64,000 bases of DNA from Microbaculum marinisediminis. Its GTDB lineage: Bacteria; Pseudomonadota; Alphaproteobacteria; Rhizobiales; Tepidamorphaceae. Of this stretch, positions 1 through 8,559 are shown in pieces. A model generated the notes under the pieces. That model worked only from the letters and a program-made list of their open reading frames with translations, had not been told where the DNA came from and made no database searches. A program made the translations under genes and the position numbers. The stretch is from contig NZ_JALIDZ010000001.1 of the NCBI RefSeq assembly GCF_025397915.1, positions 496,001-560,000 of the forward strand, read 5' to 3'. Within the stretch, counting starts at the first letter, position 1; every line of letters begins with the position of its first letter.

Positions 1-1048
1 CATCGCGGTCGAGTTGACGGACGAGGCCGCGCTTGATGTCGCCGACGAGCCCGAGGCCTTCATAGACCAGACCGGTATAGACCTGAACGAGCGCGGCTCC
101 GGCGCGGATCTTCTCGTAGGCCGTTTCGGCGGAATCGATGCCGCCGACGCCGACGATCGGGATCTCCGGCGCCAGGCGCCGGCGCAGACGGGCGAGCACG
201 ACCGTAGAGCGGCGGAACAGCGGTCGGCCCGACAGACCGCCGGCCTCCGAGGCATGCCGGTCCGAAATCCCGGCCCGGCACAGGCCCACCCGGGACAGGG
301 TCGTGTTCGAAACGATGACGCCGTCGAAGCGATGGCGCGTCACCGCCCCGGCGATGCCGTCGAGATCGGTGTCCTCGAGGTCCGGGGCGATCTTCAGGAG
401 CAGCGGGACGGGCCGGCCAATCCGGTCCACCTGCCGGTCACGCGCCGCCGACACGCGGGATAGCAGGTCCTCGAGCGCCTGCTCGTGCTGGAGATCACGC
501 AGGCCGGGCGTGTTCGGCGAGGAGATGTTGACGGTGAAATAGTCGGCGATGCCGGCGAAGCAGTCGACCCCGGCGACATAGTCGGCGGCGCGGTCGGAGG
601 CATCCTTGTTGGCACCGATATTGACGCCGAGGATGCCGTGTCCGCGGCGCGCCTCGAGATGCGCCCGGACCGCGTCGTGGCCCTGCGTATTGAAGCCGTA
701 GCGATTGATCACCGCGCGGTCGCCGGCGAGCCGGAAGACGCGCGGCCTCGGATTGCCGAGCTGCGGACGCGGGGCGACGGTGCCGATCTCGGCGAAGCCG
801 AAGCCGAGCGCCACGAGCGCGTCGGGCACCTCGCCATGCTTGTCGAACCCGGCGGCCATGCCGAGCGGGTTGGGAAAGGCGAGGTCGAACAGGCCGACGG
901 CGAGACGCGGATCGTCGCCGCCCGCGGCACACCGGAGCACGCCGGTCGTTTGCGCGAGTTTCAGGGACGAGATCGCCAGATCGTGGGCGCGCTCGGGGTC
1001 GATCGCGCCGAATACGGGCCGGGCGAGCGCCGACAGCGCCCCGATCAC
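1..1048 (-). CDS. pyrD: Quinone-dependent dihydroorotate dehydrogenase, cut by left edge
   Basis: Oxidises dihydroorotate to orotate in pyrimidine synthesis, passing electrons through FMN to the membrane quinone pool. The first 349 codons are present and the C-terminus lies outside the window. Visible family motifs are FNTQGH, NISSPNTPGL (class 2 enzymes use the serine here as catalytic base), KIAPD, and the phosphate-binding GVGGIDSA followed by a VQVYTGLVYEG-type segment. The start is a GTG whose bases overlap the TGA stop of the upstream DUF952 gene (GTGA), so the two genes are translationally coupled. Family membership is secure. Confidence 0.93.
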   Translation of the reverse strand, partial: MIGALSALARPVFGAIDPERAHDLAISSLKLAQTTGVLRCAAGGDDPRLAVGLFDLAFPNPLGMAAGFDKHGEVPDALVALGFGFAEIGTVAPRPQLGNPRPRVFRLAGDRAVINRYGFNTQGHDAVRAHLEARRGHGILGVNIGANKDASDRAADYVAGVDCFAGIADYFTVNISSPNTPGLRDLQHEQALEDLLSRVSAARDRQVDRIGRPVPLLLKIAPDLEDTDLDGIAGAVTRHRFDGVIVSNTTLSRVGLCRAGISDRHASEAGGLSGRPLFRRSTVVLARLRRRLAPEIPIVGVGGIDSAETAYEKIRAGAALVQVYTGLVYEGLGLVGDIKRGLVRQLDRD

Positions 1049-1374
1049 GCGCCGGATCCGTCGTCCGGCGCCGCGATCGCCGCGACCTCGGTAACCGCTG
1101 CGAGCGGCAGGTCCCCGTAAAGATGCGGGAACAGGGCGCCGCCGCGCGACGGCTCCCATTTGAGGGCCTCGCCCAGCGCGCTCGCGTCGACGCTGACGAT
1201 CAGCAGGTCGTCGCGGCCGGCGTAGTGCCGGGCCAGCGTGCCGGCGACCTGGTCGGCGGCGGACAGATGGATGAAGCCGTCGCGGGCATCGTCGGCGTTG
1301 CCGGAATAAGTGCCGGCGTTCTCCGCCAAACGCCACTCGTCGCGGCCGCAGATCTTGAAAACGGTTCGGGTCAT
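1045..1374 (-). CDS. DUF952 family protein
   Basis: A 109-residue protein of the DUF952 family, small proteins related to dUTPase/phosphotransferase-like folds with no established activity. It opens MTRTVFKICGRDEW and carries the typical DGFIHLS, LARHYAG and LKWEPSRGGALFPHLYG segments. The reading frame stays open further upstream to 1533, but that stretch is arginine-rich and unlike the family, so the ATG at 1374 is preferred. Its stop overlaps the GTG start of pyrD by four bases, a pairing that recurs in Hyphomicrobiales. Confidence 0.88.
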   Translation of the reverse strand: MTRTVFKICGRDEWRLAENAGTYSGNADDARDGFIHLSAADQVAGTLARHYAGRDDLLIVSVDASALGEALKWEPSRGGALFPHLYGDLPLAAVTEVAAIAAPDDGSGA

Positions 1375-1515
1375 GACGGCGCGACCGTATATCCGGCGCA
1401 ATCGGCCGGCAAGTCGCCAGGCAGGGAATGCACATACCGGGCCGTCGACGTCGCGACGCTCGAAAACAAAGCGACGCCGGGAAAAAACCGAGCCCGTCGC
1501 CGATCGCGATCGGCG

Positions 1516-1592
1516 GAAAAAGCGTCCCGGCACCGCACGAGGTCCGCGCGAGCCTGCTAGAGGCTACGCGGGCCCCTCGCCGGTGCCGGGAC
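1516..1592 (-). terminator. Long rho-independent terminator
   Basis: Outer arms GTCCCGGCACCG (1524-1535) and CGGTGCCGGGAC (1581-1592) enclose further pairing segments (CGAGG/CCTCG, CCGCG/CGCGG, AGCCT/AGGCT), giving one near-continuous stem-loop of about 69 nt. Read on the minus strand it is followed by GCTTTTTCC. It sits 20 bp beyond the cysteine hydrolase stop and probably ends the operon at 1613-3512. Confidence 0.8.
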
Positions 1593-1612
1593 AAGTTCGG
1601 CCTGGCGGCACC

Positions 1613-2206
1613 CTATCCGACCAGGCTCGGTTTTCTCCCGACACTGCGAGAAACGATTTCGGAGGTCGACGTCACCACGCCGAACTGCGCGGCGATCTCG
1701 GTGACGACGCCATGTACCTGTTCTTCGCCGTATCCCCCCCTTGCCCTGCTGTCCGACGCGTCGGCGACGAACGCGGCGCGATGATTGCGATGATAAGCAT
1801 CAACCATCGTCGCCAGGCAACTCCCATCCGCCGTCAGTCCCGCGAGCAGGAAGTTGGGGCGCTCGAGGCTGTTGAGCAGAGTCGCGAAGGACTCGTTCGA
1901 ATAACAGGACGGCAGGGAGCGCTCGAACACCATCTCGTGCGGCCGGGGTCGGAATTCCTCGATCCAGTCCGCGAACGGCGTGGCGCGATTGAAAAAGGGC
2001 TCGCGCTTCAGCAAACGGAAATGCGCGACGGGCAGACCGCTGTCGCGGGCATAATCGAGCAGCCGCCGGCAATTGCCCCACCACGGCTCGCGCCGCGACA
2101 GCGCGGGCGCCCGGCCCTCCGTCACGTATTCCCGTTGCAGATCGACGAACACGACGACCGACTGTGCGAAGTCGTTGTCATTACGCGGAAATCGGATCAC
2201 GCTCAT
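1613..2206 (-). CDS. Isochorismatase-family cysteine hydrolase
   Basis: A 197-residue member of the isochorismatase-like cysteine hydrolase family, which cleaves amides, carbamoyl groups or related bonds; the substrate is unknown. The N-terminal VVVFVDLQ places the catalytic aspartate at D22, and LTADGSCLATMVDA gives the nucleophile C130. The usual catalytic lysine position (before a YS.F motif) appears to be R96 in VFERSLPSCYSNESF. It is the last gene of a three-gene operon, 13 bp after the acyltransferase, and is followed by a strong terminator. Whether it undoes the acyltransferase reaction or acts on another metabolite cannot be read from the sequence. Confidence 0.85.
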   Translation of the reverse strand: MSVIRFPRNDNDFAQSVVVFVDLQREYVTEGRAPALSRREPWWGNCRRLLDYARDSGLPVAHFRLLKREPFFNRATPFADWIEEFRPRPHEMVFERSLPSCYSNESFATLLNSLERPNFLLAGLTADGSCLATMVDAYHRNHRAAFVADASDSRARGGYGEEQVHGVVTEIAAQFGVVTSTSEIVSRSVGRKPSLVG

Positions 2207-2219
2207 CTATCGGTTCCTG

Positions 2220-2870
2220 TCAGGCCGCTTCGTTGCCGCGCATGGGCGAGGTTACGGGGCGCGCAACCGAGCCCTCCAGAATGCCCGGTGTGTCCCAGTC
2301 GCCTTCCGGACGGATCAGCTGATACGGGTCGCTGTCGAGCGTCAGGGGCTCGGGATGCGGATCCACCTCGAGAAGCATCTCGGTGTAGGAATAGTCGGAG
2401 AAGACGAGCTTGCGGTTGCCGCCCATCGGCTTGGCGCCGAACCGGCTCCAGAACTTAACAAGCCGGTCCTGGGCGTGTCCGTAGATGGTCGTGTAGCCCT
2501 TCTTGCGCGCCAGCTCGATGCCGGCCCAGACGATGTCGAAGGATAGCCGGGTGTTGCGATATTCGTGACGCACCGCCAGGCGCTCGAGCTTGGCGAAGGA
2601 GGCAAAGAACCGGCCCCGCAGGCAGGCCGCCGGCTCGCCGTCGACATAGCCGATCAGATGCGTGGCGCAGAAGTCGTTGCCGTCGAACTCCTCGCGATAG
2701 GGGCAGCTCTGCTCGCTCATGAACACGGCGGAGCGGATCGCCACGACCTTCATCATGTCCCCCATCGAGCGGGCGACCTTGATCTCGTATCCGCGCGCGG
2801 ACCGACGGTCACGCTCCCGACCACGGTCGCGAGCGCATTTCTCGAAATCCGCGTACTTTGCCATCCCCAT
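2220..2870 (-). CDS. GNAT-family N-acyltransferase
   Basis: A 216-residue GNAT-like acyltransferase. After a basic N-terminal 35 residues come the typical strand-helix elements: VAIRSAVFMSEQ, a central LIGYVDGEPAACLRGRFF strand pair, LERLAVRHEYRNTRLSFDIV (acyl-CoA pyrophosphate-loop region) and a C-terminal KFWSRFGAKPM segment. The ATG at 2870 has a GGGGAG ribosome site 9 bp upstream. Middle gene of the operon, 24 bp after the upstream gene and 13 bp before the cysteine hydrolase. The acceptor is unknown. Confidence 0.82.
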   Translation of the reverse strand: MGMAKYADFEKCARDRGRERDRRSARGYEIKVARSMGDMMKVVAIRSAVFMSEQSCPYREEFDGNDFCATHLIGYVDGEPAACLRGRFFASFAKLERLAVRHEYRNTRLSFDIVWAGIELARKKGYTTIYGHAQDRLVKFWSRFGAKPMGGNRKLVFSDYSYTEMLLEVDPHPEPLTLDSDPYQLIRPEGDWDTPGILEGSVARPVTSPMRGNEAA

Positions 2871-2894
2871 CTTATCGTCTCCCCATTTCCAAGT

Positions 2895-3512
2895 TCAGGC
2901 GGCCGCCATCGAGTGCCCGACACGGTTGGCGACGCGGACGTACCGATGCAGATCGGGAAGACCGGACCGCACCCTGCCGAAACCCAGGCTGGCCATGATA
3001 CGTTCGCCGCCCATGGTCGTCGGCCGCGCGAACAGGTTGGCGGTCGCGTACCGGTCGGCCTGCAGCATGCGGCTGATCGCGCAGATGCCGGCCGAAGCCA
3101 TGCCGGGGGCGACGACCGCCCATTTGTAGATCGCCGACGGTGCCTCGCCGCTCGCCACCAGAGCGCGCGGGTCGGGCTGCGTGGTATCGAGTTCGCCCAG
3201 CAGCAGCCGCTCGAGGCCATCCTTCGACAGGTGGAGCATGGCGTAGATGCCGACCGGCGCGGCGCCGCGGCGGAAGACCCAGACGCTGTCACGATTGCGT
3301 TCGGCAACGCGCGAGACCGCGCCGCTGGCCGCCGCCAGGGCCGGGATCTCGCCGGCGGCAAACGCGAGAAGCGGCGGTATTTCCCGCGCTTCGACCCGTT
3401 CGACCAAAATTCGCGGCAGGGTCAATCGCGCCAGGTCGTCGAAATCCCGGCGCTGCGAAATCGCATCGCCACCGCCGACGACGCGCAGGTTCGGCCTCAA
3501 ATTCGGTTGCAT
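2895..3512 (-). CDS. Uncharacterised protein, first gene of acyltransferase operon
   Basis: A 205-residue protein I do not recognise with certainty. The second half (VWVFRRGAAPVGIYAMLHLS... and GICAISRMLQADRY...MASLGFGRV) reads like a degenerate acyltransferase fold: a strand pair, a helix and a closing GFGRV loop similar to those in GNAT proteins. The ATG at 3512 (MQPNLRPNLRVVGGG) is preferred over an upstream in-frame start at 3584. No signal peptide or membrane segment. It is transcribed divergently from the LysR gene across an 87-bp gap, so it is the probable target of that regulator. Confidence 0.65.
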   Translation of the reverse strand: MQPNLRPNLRVVGGGDAISQRRDFDDLARLTLPRILVERVEAREIPPLLAFAAGEIPALAAASGAVSRVAERNRDSVWVFRRGAAPVGIYAMLHLSKDGLERLLLGELDTTQPDPRALVASGEAPSAIYKWAVVAPGMASAGICAISRMLQADRYATANLFARPTTMGGERIMASLGFGRVRSGLPDLHRYVRVANRVGHSMAAA

Positions 3513-3599
3513 GACTTGCCCCAATAAACCAACGATACTTATGGTATGCGCTGGGTCGCCGCCGGGCTGCCTCAAATCCTGCAATGGGGTGCTGCAAAA

Positions 3600-4664
3600 A
3601 TGGAACGGGCCGTGACACAGGGTCAGCTACGCAACGTATCCTGGGACGACATCCGGGTGTTCCTGGCCTGCGTGAAGGCCGGCAGCTTCCGGCGCGCGGC
3701 CACCGCCCTGCGCGTGAGCTCGTCGACGGTGGTGCGCCGCATCGACCGGCTGGAGCACGATCTCGGCATCAGCCTCTTCAACCGCCTGCCCGACGGGGTG
3801 GTGCCGACCGAAGAGGCCCGTTCGATCGTCGATCACGCCGAACGCATGGAAATGGCGATCTACGACGTGTTCCGGCGCGTCGATGCACAGGATACGGCCA
3901 CGCGCGGCGTCGTGCGCGTTTCGGTGACGGAAGGGATCGGCACCTACTGGATCATGCCGCGGCTGGTCGAGTTCCAGCGGCAGTTCCCGTTCCTCATCAT
4001 CGACATGCGCTGCGCCATGGAGAGCGCTGACGTGCTCAGGATGGAAGCCGACATCGCGGTTCAGTTCGAGCGGCCGACGGCGCCGGACCTGATCGTGACC
4101 AAGCTCGGGCGGATGCACATCTATCCTTTCGCGTCGCGCGGCTACGAGAAGATCTACGGCCTGCCCAAGACGGTCGAGGAGATGAAACGCCATCGCCTGG
4201 TCGACCAGGCCGCGCCGCAACTGGACAACGGCGCCTGGGCGCGGCTGCTCGGCCTTACCGACGTCGAAGGCATCGTGTCGCTGCGCACCAACGCCAGTTC
4301 GTCGCTGCTCTACGCCATCGAGAAGGGCGCCGGAATCGGCGCGCTGCCGACCTACGCGCCGGCGCTGGGGGCGCCGATCGTCCCCGTCGACATCGGCATC
4401 CACCACGCGATGGACATCTGGATGACCTACCACCCCTCGGTCAAACGCAGCCAGCGCGCCATGCTCGTCGCCAACTGGATGAAGCAGATTTTCAATCCCG
4501 ACCAGTTCCCCTGGTTCCGCGATGCCTTCATCCATCCGTCCGACTTCGTCGGAACGCTGCCGCCGGAGTCGACGATCAATATCGGAACGGGGTTCGCCGC
4601 CGTGGCGCCCTCCGCCGACGAGGACCTGGAGGTCCCGCAGAAGAAGCGCGTCAAGCAACGCTAG
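3600..4664 (+). CDS. LysR-family transcriptional regulator
   Basis: A 354-residue LysR regulator. Residues about 15-75 form the winged HTH (WDDIRVFLACVKAGSFRRAATALRVSSSTVVRRIDRLEHDLG..LFNR), followed by a periplasmic-binding-protein-like effector domain (VRVSVTEGIGTYWIMPRLVEFQ..., then GAGIGALPTYA). The last ~45 residues are a polar tail ending in lysines and arginines, longer than usual. ATG 3600 is chosen over the in-frame 3546 start because it is closer to the HTH. It is divergent from the acyltransferase operon and lies 187 bp upstream of, and in the same direction as, the MttB-family gene, so it could control either. Confidence 0.88.
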   Translation: MERAVTQGQLRNVSWDDIRVFLACVKAGSFRRAATALRVSSSTVVRRIDRLEHDLGISLFNRLPDGVVPTEEARSIVDHAERMEMAIYDVFRRVDAQDTATRGVVRVSVTEGIGTYWIMPRLVEFQRQFPFLIIDMRCAMESADVLRMEADIAVQFERPTAPDLIVTKLGRMHIYPFASRGYEKIYGLPKTVEEMKRHRLVDQAAPQLDNGAWARLLGLTDVEGIVSLRTNASSSLLYAIEKGAGIGALPTYAPALGAPIVPVDIGIHHAMDIWMTYHPSVKRSQRAMLVANWMKQIFNPDQFPWFRDAFIHPSDFVGTLPPESTINIGTGFAAVAPSADEDLEVPQKKRVKQR

Positions 4665-4851
4665 GCCCGGCGCTTCGCCCCCGCCGGGTCCCGCTGGCCA
4701 ATTCCCGGACCATTTCCCGCCGGATTGGGGAGGCGGATCCCGCGTCCTTGTCGCAGCGAGAACGACGAACCGCCGGTTTTGAACGCAACGCCTGCGAACG
4801 GCTGCATTACCGTAGGTTTCTTCTGCTGGTTTTTCGCGTCGGGAGGAGCGG

Positions 4852-6396
4852 ATGGCCGGTGTTCCGGAAGAGGTCAGACCATCGCGGCGGCAACGCACTG
4901 GCCGGCGCGCGGGCCGACAGCGGATCGGCGTGTCGGCGCCCGCCTATCTGGTGCGCGAGATTCCCCCATACGAGATCCTGTCGGAGGACGGCCTCGCCCG
5001 CATCGAGGCGGCGACCGACAGGATCCTGGCGGAGGTCGGGATCGAGATACGCGGCGACGACGAGGCGATCCGGCTGTTCAGGGAATCCGGCGCCAGCGTC
5101 GCGGGAGACCGCCTCCGCTTCGAGCCGGGACACCTGCGCGAAATCCTGAAAACGGCGCCTCGCGAATTCACCCAGGTCGCCCGCAATCCGGCCCGCTCTG
5201 TCCAGATCGGCGGACACAACACGGCGATGGCACCCGCCTACGGCTCCCCGTTCGTCATGGACATCGACGGGGGCCGCCGCTACGGCACCATCGAGGACTT
5301 CCGCAACTTCGTGCGCCTGGCCTACATGGCACCGTGGCTGCACCATTCCGGCGGCACCGTGTGCGAGCCGGTCGACCTGCCGGTCAACAAGCGGCACCTC
5401 GACATGGTCCACGCCCACATGACGCTGTCGGACAAGGCCTATATGGGCTCGGTGACGGCACCCGAGCGGGCCGAGGACTGCATCGCGATGAGCCGCATCC
5501 TGTTCGGCGCGGATTTCCTCGAGCACAACTGCGTCATCCTCGGCAACGTCAACGTCAACTCGCCGCTGGTCTGGGACGGCATGACGACCCAGGTGCTGCG
5601 CGCCTATGCGCGGGCCAACCAGGGCACGGTCGTCGTTCCCTTCATCCTCGGCGGGGCGATGGGGCCCGTCACCAACGCCGGGGCGATCGCCCAGTCGATC
5701 GGCGAGGCGATGGTCGGCTGCGCGCTGACCCAGCTGGAGCGGCCGGGCGCCCCCTGCATCCTCGGCAACTTCCTGTCGTCGACGGCGCTGAAATCCGGTT
5801 CGCCGACCTTCGGCACGCCCGAGCCGGCCGTCGGCTCCCTCGTCGTCGGCCAGCTGGTGCGCCGGCTCGGCATCCCGCTCAGATGCTCGGGCTCGTTCAC
5901 GACCTCGAAGCGCGCCGACGCGCAGGCGATGGCCGAAAGCGCCATGTCGATGCTGGCGGCGATCCAGTGCGGCGCGAACTTCCTCCTGCATTCGGCCGGC
6001 TTTCTCGACGGCCTGCTGTCGATGTCCTACGAGAAATTCGTGCTCGACGTGGATTTCTGCGGCGCGCTGCATGCCTACGCCAGGGGCGTGCCGGTCGACG
6101 ACAACCAGCTGGCGCTCGACGCCTTCGCCGAGGTGGGACCGGGCCATCATTTCTTCGGCTCGGCCCACACGCTGGCGAACTACGAGACCGCCTACTGGGA
6201 CTCCGACCTCGCCGACACCGATCCGTGGGAGACCTGGCGCGAGCGCGGCGCGCTCGACGCGGCGACGCGGGCCAACGCACGCTGGAAGGCGCTGCTGGCC
6301 GCATACGAGCCCCCGCCGATCGATCCCGCGACCGACGAGGCGCTGCGCACCTTCATCGACCGCCGCAAGGCAGACATGCCGGACGCGTGGCACTAG
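4852..6396 (+). CDS. MttB-family (trimethylamine methyltransferase-like) protein, non-pyrrolysine
   Basis: A 514-residue member of the trimethylamine methyltransferase superfamily (COG5598). Pyrrolysine-containing members demethylate trimethylamine; members without pyrrolysine act on quaternary amines such as glycine betaine, proline betaine or carnitine, transferring a methyl to a corrinoid protein. This gene has no in-frame amber codon, so it belongs to the non-Pyl branch. Typical segments include YGSPFVMDIDGGRR, a VHAHMTLSDK stretch, VILGNVNVNSPL and GPGHHFFGSAHTL near the C-terminus. A 12-bp gap to the StcD/DgcA-like gene shows an operon. No corrinoid protein or corrinoid activase gene lies nearby. 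Substrate is inferred from context only. Confidence 0.85.
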   Translation: MAGVPEEVRPSRRQRTGRRAGRQRIGVSAPAYLVREIPPYEILSEDGLARIEAATDRILAEVGIEIRGDDEAIRLFRESGASVAGDRLRFEPGHLREILKTAPREFTQVARNPARSVQIGGHNTAMAPAYGSPFVMDIDGGRRYGTIEDFRNFVRLAYMAPWLHHSGGTVCEPVDLPVNKRHLDMVHAHMTLSDKAYMGSVTAPERAEDCIAMSRILFGADFLEHNCVILGNVNVNSPLVWDGMTTQVLRAYARANQGTVVVPFILGGAMGPVTNAGAIAQSIGEAMVGCALTQLERPGAPCILGNFLSSTALKSGSPTFGTPEPAVGSLVVGQLVRRLGIPLRCSGSFTTSKRADAQAMAESAMSMLAAIQCGANFLLHSAGFLDGLLSMSYEKFVLDVDFCGALHAYARGVPVDDNQLALDAFAEVGPGHHFFGSAHTLANYETAYWDSDLADTDPWETWRERGALDAATRANARWKALLAAYEPPPIDPATDEALRTFIDRRKADMPDAWH

Positions 6397-6408
6397 GCTT
6401 CAGGACCG

Positions 6409-8466
6409 ATGAGAGAGACGACCGCCTCGACCGACCCGCTGCTGCAGCCCTACCGGCTCAGGCACCTGACCCTTCGCAACCGGCTGATGTCGACGGCGCA
6501 CGAGCCGGCCTATTCCGAGGACGGACTGCCGAAGGACCGCTACCGGCTCTACCACGTGGAGAAGGCGAAGGGCGGCATCGCCCTGACGATGACGGCGGGG
6601 TCGGCGATCGTCTCGGCGGATTCGCCGCCCGCCTTCGGCAACCTGCATGCCTATCGCGACGAGATCGTGCCGTGGCTGAAGCGGCTCGCCGACGAGTGCC
6701 ACGCGCACGGCGCCGCCGTGATGATCCAGCTCACCCATCTCGGCCGGCGGACGGGCTGGAACACGGCCGACTGGCTGCCGGTGCTGGCGCCCTCGCCGAT
6801 CCGCGAGCCGGCGCACCGCGCCTTTCCCAAGACCGCCGAGGACTGGGACCTCGACCGCATCGTGGCCGACTATGCGGCGGCGGCGCAGCGCATGCAGGCC
6901 GCCGGCCTCGATGGCATCGAGCTGGAATGCTACGGGCACCTGCTCGATCAGTTCTGGTCGCCGGCCACCAACACGCGCGACGACGAGTACGGCGGCTCGC
7001 TCGACAACCGGCTGCGCTTCACCCACCGGGTGCTCGACGCGATCCGCGCCGCCGTCGGGGCCGACTTCATCATGGGCCTGCGCCTCGTCGCCGACGAGGA
7101 CTGGGACAAGGGCCTGTCGCGGGAGGACGGCATCGAGATCTGCAAGCGGCTGGTGGCGACCGGCCAGGTCGACTTCCTCAACATCATCCGCGGCCATATC
7201 GAGACCGACGCGGCGCTATCGAAGGTGATCCCGGTCCAGGGCATGCGCGCCGCCCCGCATCTCGACTTCGCCGGCGACGTGCGCGCCGAGACCCGGTTCC
7301 CGGTCTTCCATGCCGCCCGGATCAACGACGTGGCGACCGCCCGCCACGCGGTCGCGGAGGGCAAGCTCGACATGGTCGGCATGACGCGGGCGCACATCGC
7401 CGACCCGCATATCGGCGCGAAGATTGCGGCGGGCCGCGAACACGAGATCCGTCCCTGCGTCGGCGCGACCTACTGCCTCGACCGCATCTACGAGGGCGGC
7501 GAGGCGCTGTGCATCCACAACCCGGCGACCGGCCGGGAAGCGACGATGCCGCACGTGATCCGGCCCACCGAGGGGGCGCGCCGGCGGGTCGTCGTGGTCG
7601 GCGCCGGACCGGCGGGGCTGGAAGCCGCGCGGGTTTCGGCCGAGCGCGGTCATTCGGTGGTGCTGTTCGAGGCGGCGGCCGAAGCCGGCGGGCAGGTGCG
7701 GCTCTCCGCGCGGACGCGACGGCGCAGCGAGCTGATCGGCATCGTCGACTGGCGGGTGGACCGCTGCGAGGCCGCCGGCGTCGAGATGCGGTTCAACACG
7801 CTTGCCGATGCTTCCGACGTACGCGCCGCCGAGCCCGACATCGTGGTCGTCGCGACCGGCGGCCTGCCGAACACGGATGTCCTCGAGGAGGGAAGCGATC
7901 TCGTCGTGTCGAGCTGGGACATCCTGTCGGGCGATGCCAGGCCGGGCAGCGACGTCCTGATCTTCGACGACAACGGCGCCCATCCGGCGATGCAGGCGGC
8001 CGAGCAGCTTGCCCTGTCCGGCGCCAAGGTCGAGATCGTCACGCCCGAACGGTTCTTCGCGCCGGAGATCGGCGGCCTGAACCACGTGCCCTATGCCGAG
8101 ATCTTTCAGCGGCAGGGCGTCCGCATCACCATCGCCCGCAGGCTCACCGGCGTCCGCCGCGCGGGCAACGGCCTGCTGGCGACGATCGGAAGCGACTACG
8201 GCGCGGATATCCGCGAGACCCGAACGATCGACCAGGTCGTCGTCGAACACGGCACCCTGCCGCTCGACGACCTCTATTTCGCGCTGAAGGACGGATCGGT
8301 GAACCGGGGAGAGGTCGACTATCGCGCCCTGATCGCGGGGCGCCCCCAGACGATCCTGCGCAATCCCGAGGGCGATTACCGCCTGTACCGGATCGGCGAC
8401 GCGGTCGCATCGCGCAACATCCATGCCGCCATCTACGACGCGCTGCGGCTGGCGAAGGACTTCTGA
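6409..8466 (+). CDS. NADH:flavin oxidoreductase / N-methyl demethylase (StcD/DgcA-like)
   Basis: A 685-residue fusion of an old-yellow-enzyme TIM barrel (residues ~8-340) with a Fe-S linker and an FAD/NAD(P) domain (from VVVVGAGPAGLEAAR). It resembles the N-methylproline demethylase StcD of stachydrine catabolism and the dimethylglycine demethylase subunit DgcA: PLLQPYRLRHLTLRNR, STAHEPAYSEDGLPKDRYRLYH, ELECYGHLLDQFWSPATN. The cluster region reads CVGATYC...ALC, with fewer cysteines than in 2,4-dienoyl-CoA reductase (CxxCxxxC plus C), apparently as in the demethylase branch. It likely removes a methyl from a secondary or tertiary amine made by its operon partner. Confidence 0.85.
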   Translation: MRETTASTDPLLQPYRLRHLTLRNRLMSTAHEPAYSEDGLPKDRYRLYHVEKAKGGIALTMTAGSAIVSADSPPAFGNLHAYRDEIVPWLKRLADECHAHGAAVMIQLTHLGRRTGWNTADWLPVLAPSPIREPAHRAFPKTAEDWDLDRIVADYAAAAQRMQAAGLDGIELECYGHLLDQFWSPATNTRDDEYGGSLDNRLRFTHRVLDAIRAAVGADFIMGLRLVADEDWDKGLSREDGIEICKRLVATGQVDFLNIIRGHIETDAALSKVIPVQGMRAAPHLDFAGDVRAETRFPVFHAARINDVATARHAVAEGKLDMVGMTRAHIADPHIGAKIAAGREHEIRPCVGATYCLDRIYEGGEALCIHNPATGREATMPHVIRPTEGARRRVVVVGAGPAGLEAARVSAERGHSVVLFEAAAEAGGQVRLSARTRRRSELIGIVDWRVDRCEAAGVEMRFNTLADASDVRAAEPDIVVVATGGLPNTDVLEEGSDLVVSSWDILSGDARPGSDVLIFDDNGAHPAMQAAEQLALSGAKVEIVTPERFFAPEIGGLNHVPYAEIFQRQGVRITIARRLTGVRRAGNGLLATIGSDYGADIRETRTIDQVVVEHGTLPLDDLYFALKDGSVNRGEVDYRALIAGRPQTILRNPEGDYRLYRIGDAVASRNIHAAIYDALRLAKDF

Positions 8467-8559
8467 GTGTTGCGACAAAGTTACGCACCTCGACGAATCG
8501 TGATGATAAAAATTGCCTGATTCGATGCCAATATTGAGCCAGACAACAGGGATGACCGG

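Noticed and set aside
1516-1592. Signal-recognition-particle RNA or other housekeeping RNA in the long stem-loop
   Set aside because: The GGTCAGGTCCGGAAGGAAGC-type apical sequence of SRP RNA is absent; a terminator with T-run explains it better.
4852-6396. Possible pyrrolysine residue in the MttB-like gene
   Set aside because: There is no in-frame TAG and the protein reads through at full family length, so it is a non-pyrrolysine member.
4725-8537. A 1270-codon open frame on the plus strand across the MttB and demethylase genes
   Set aside because: It is a shifted reading of the two real genes; the product is dominated by Arg, Gly and Pro and has no domain motifs. High GC makes such frames common.
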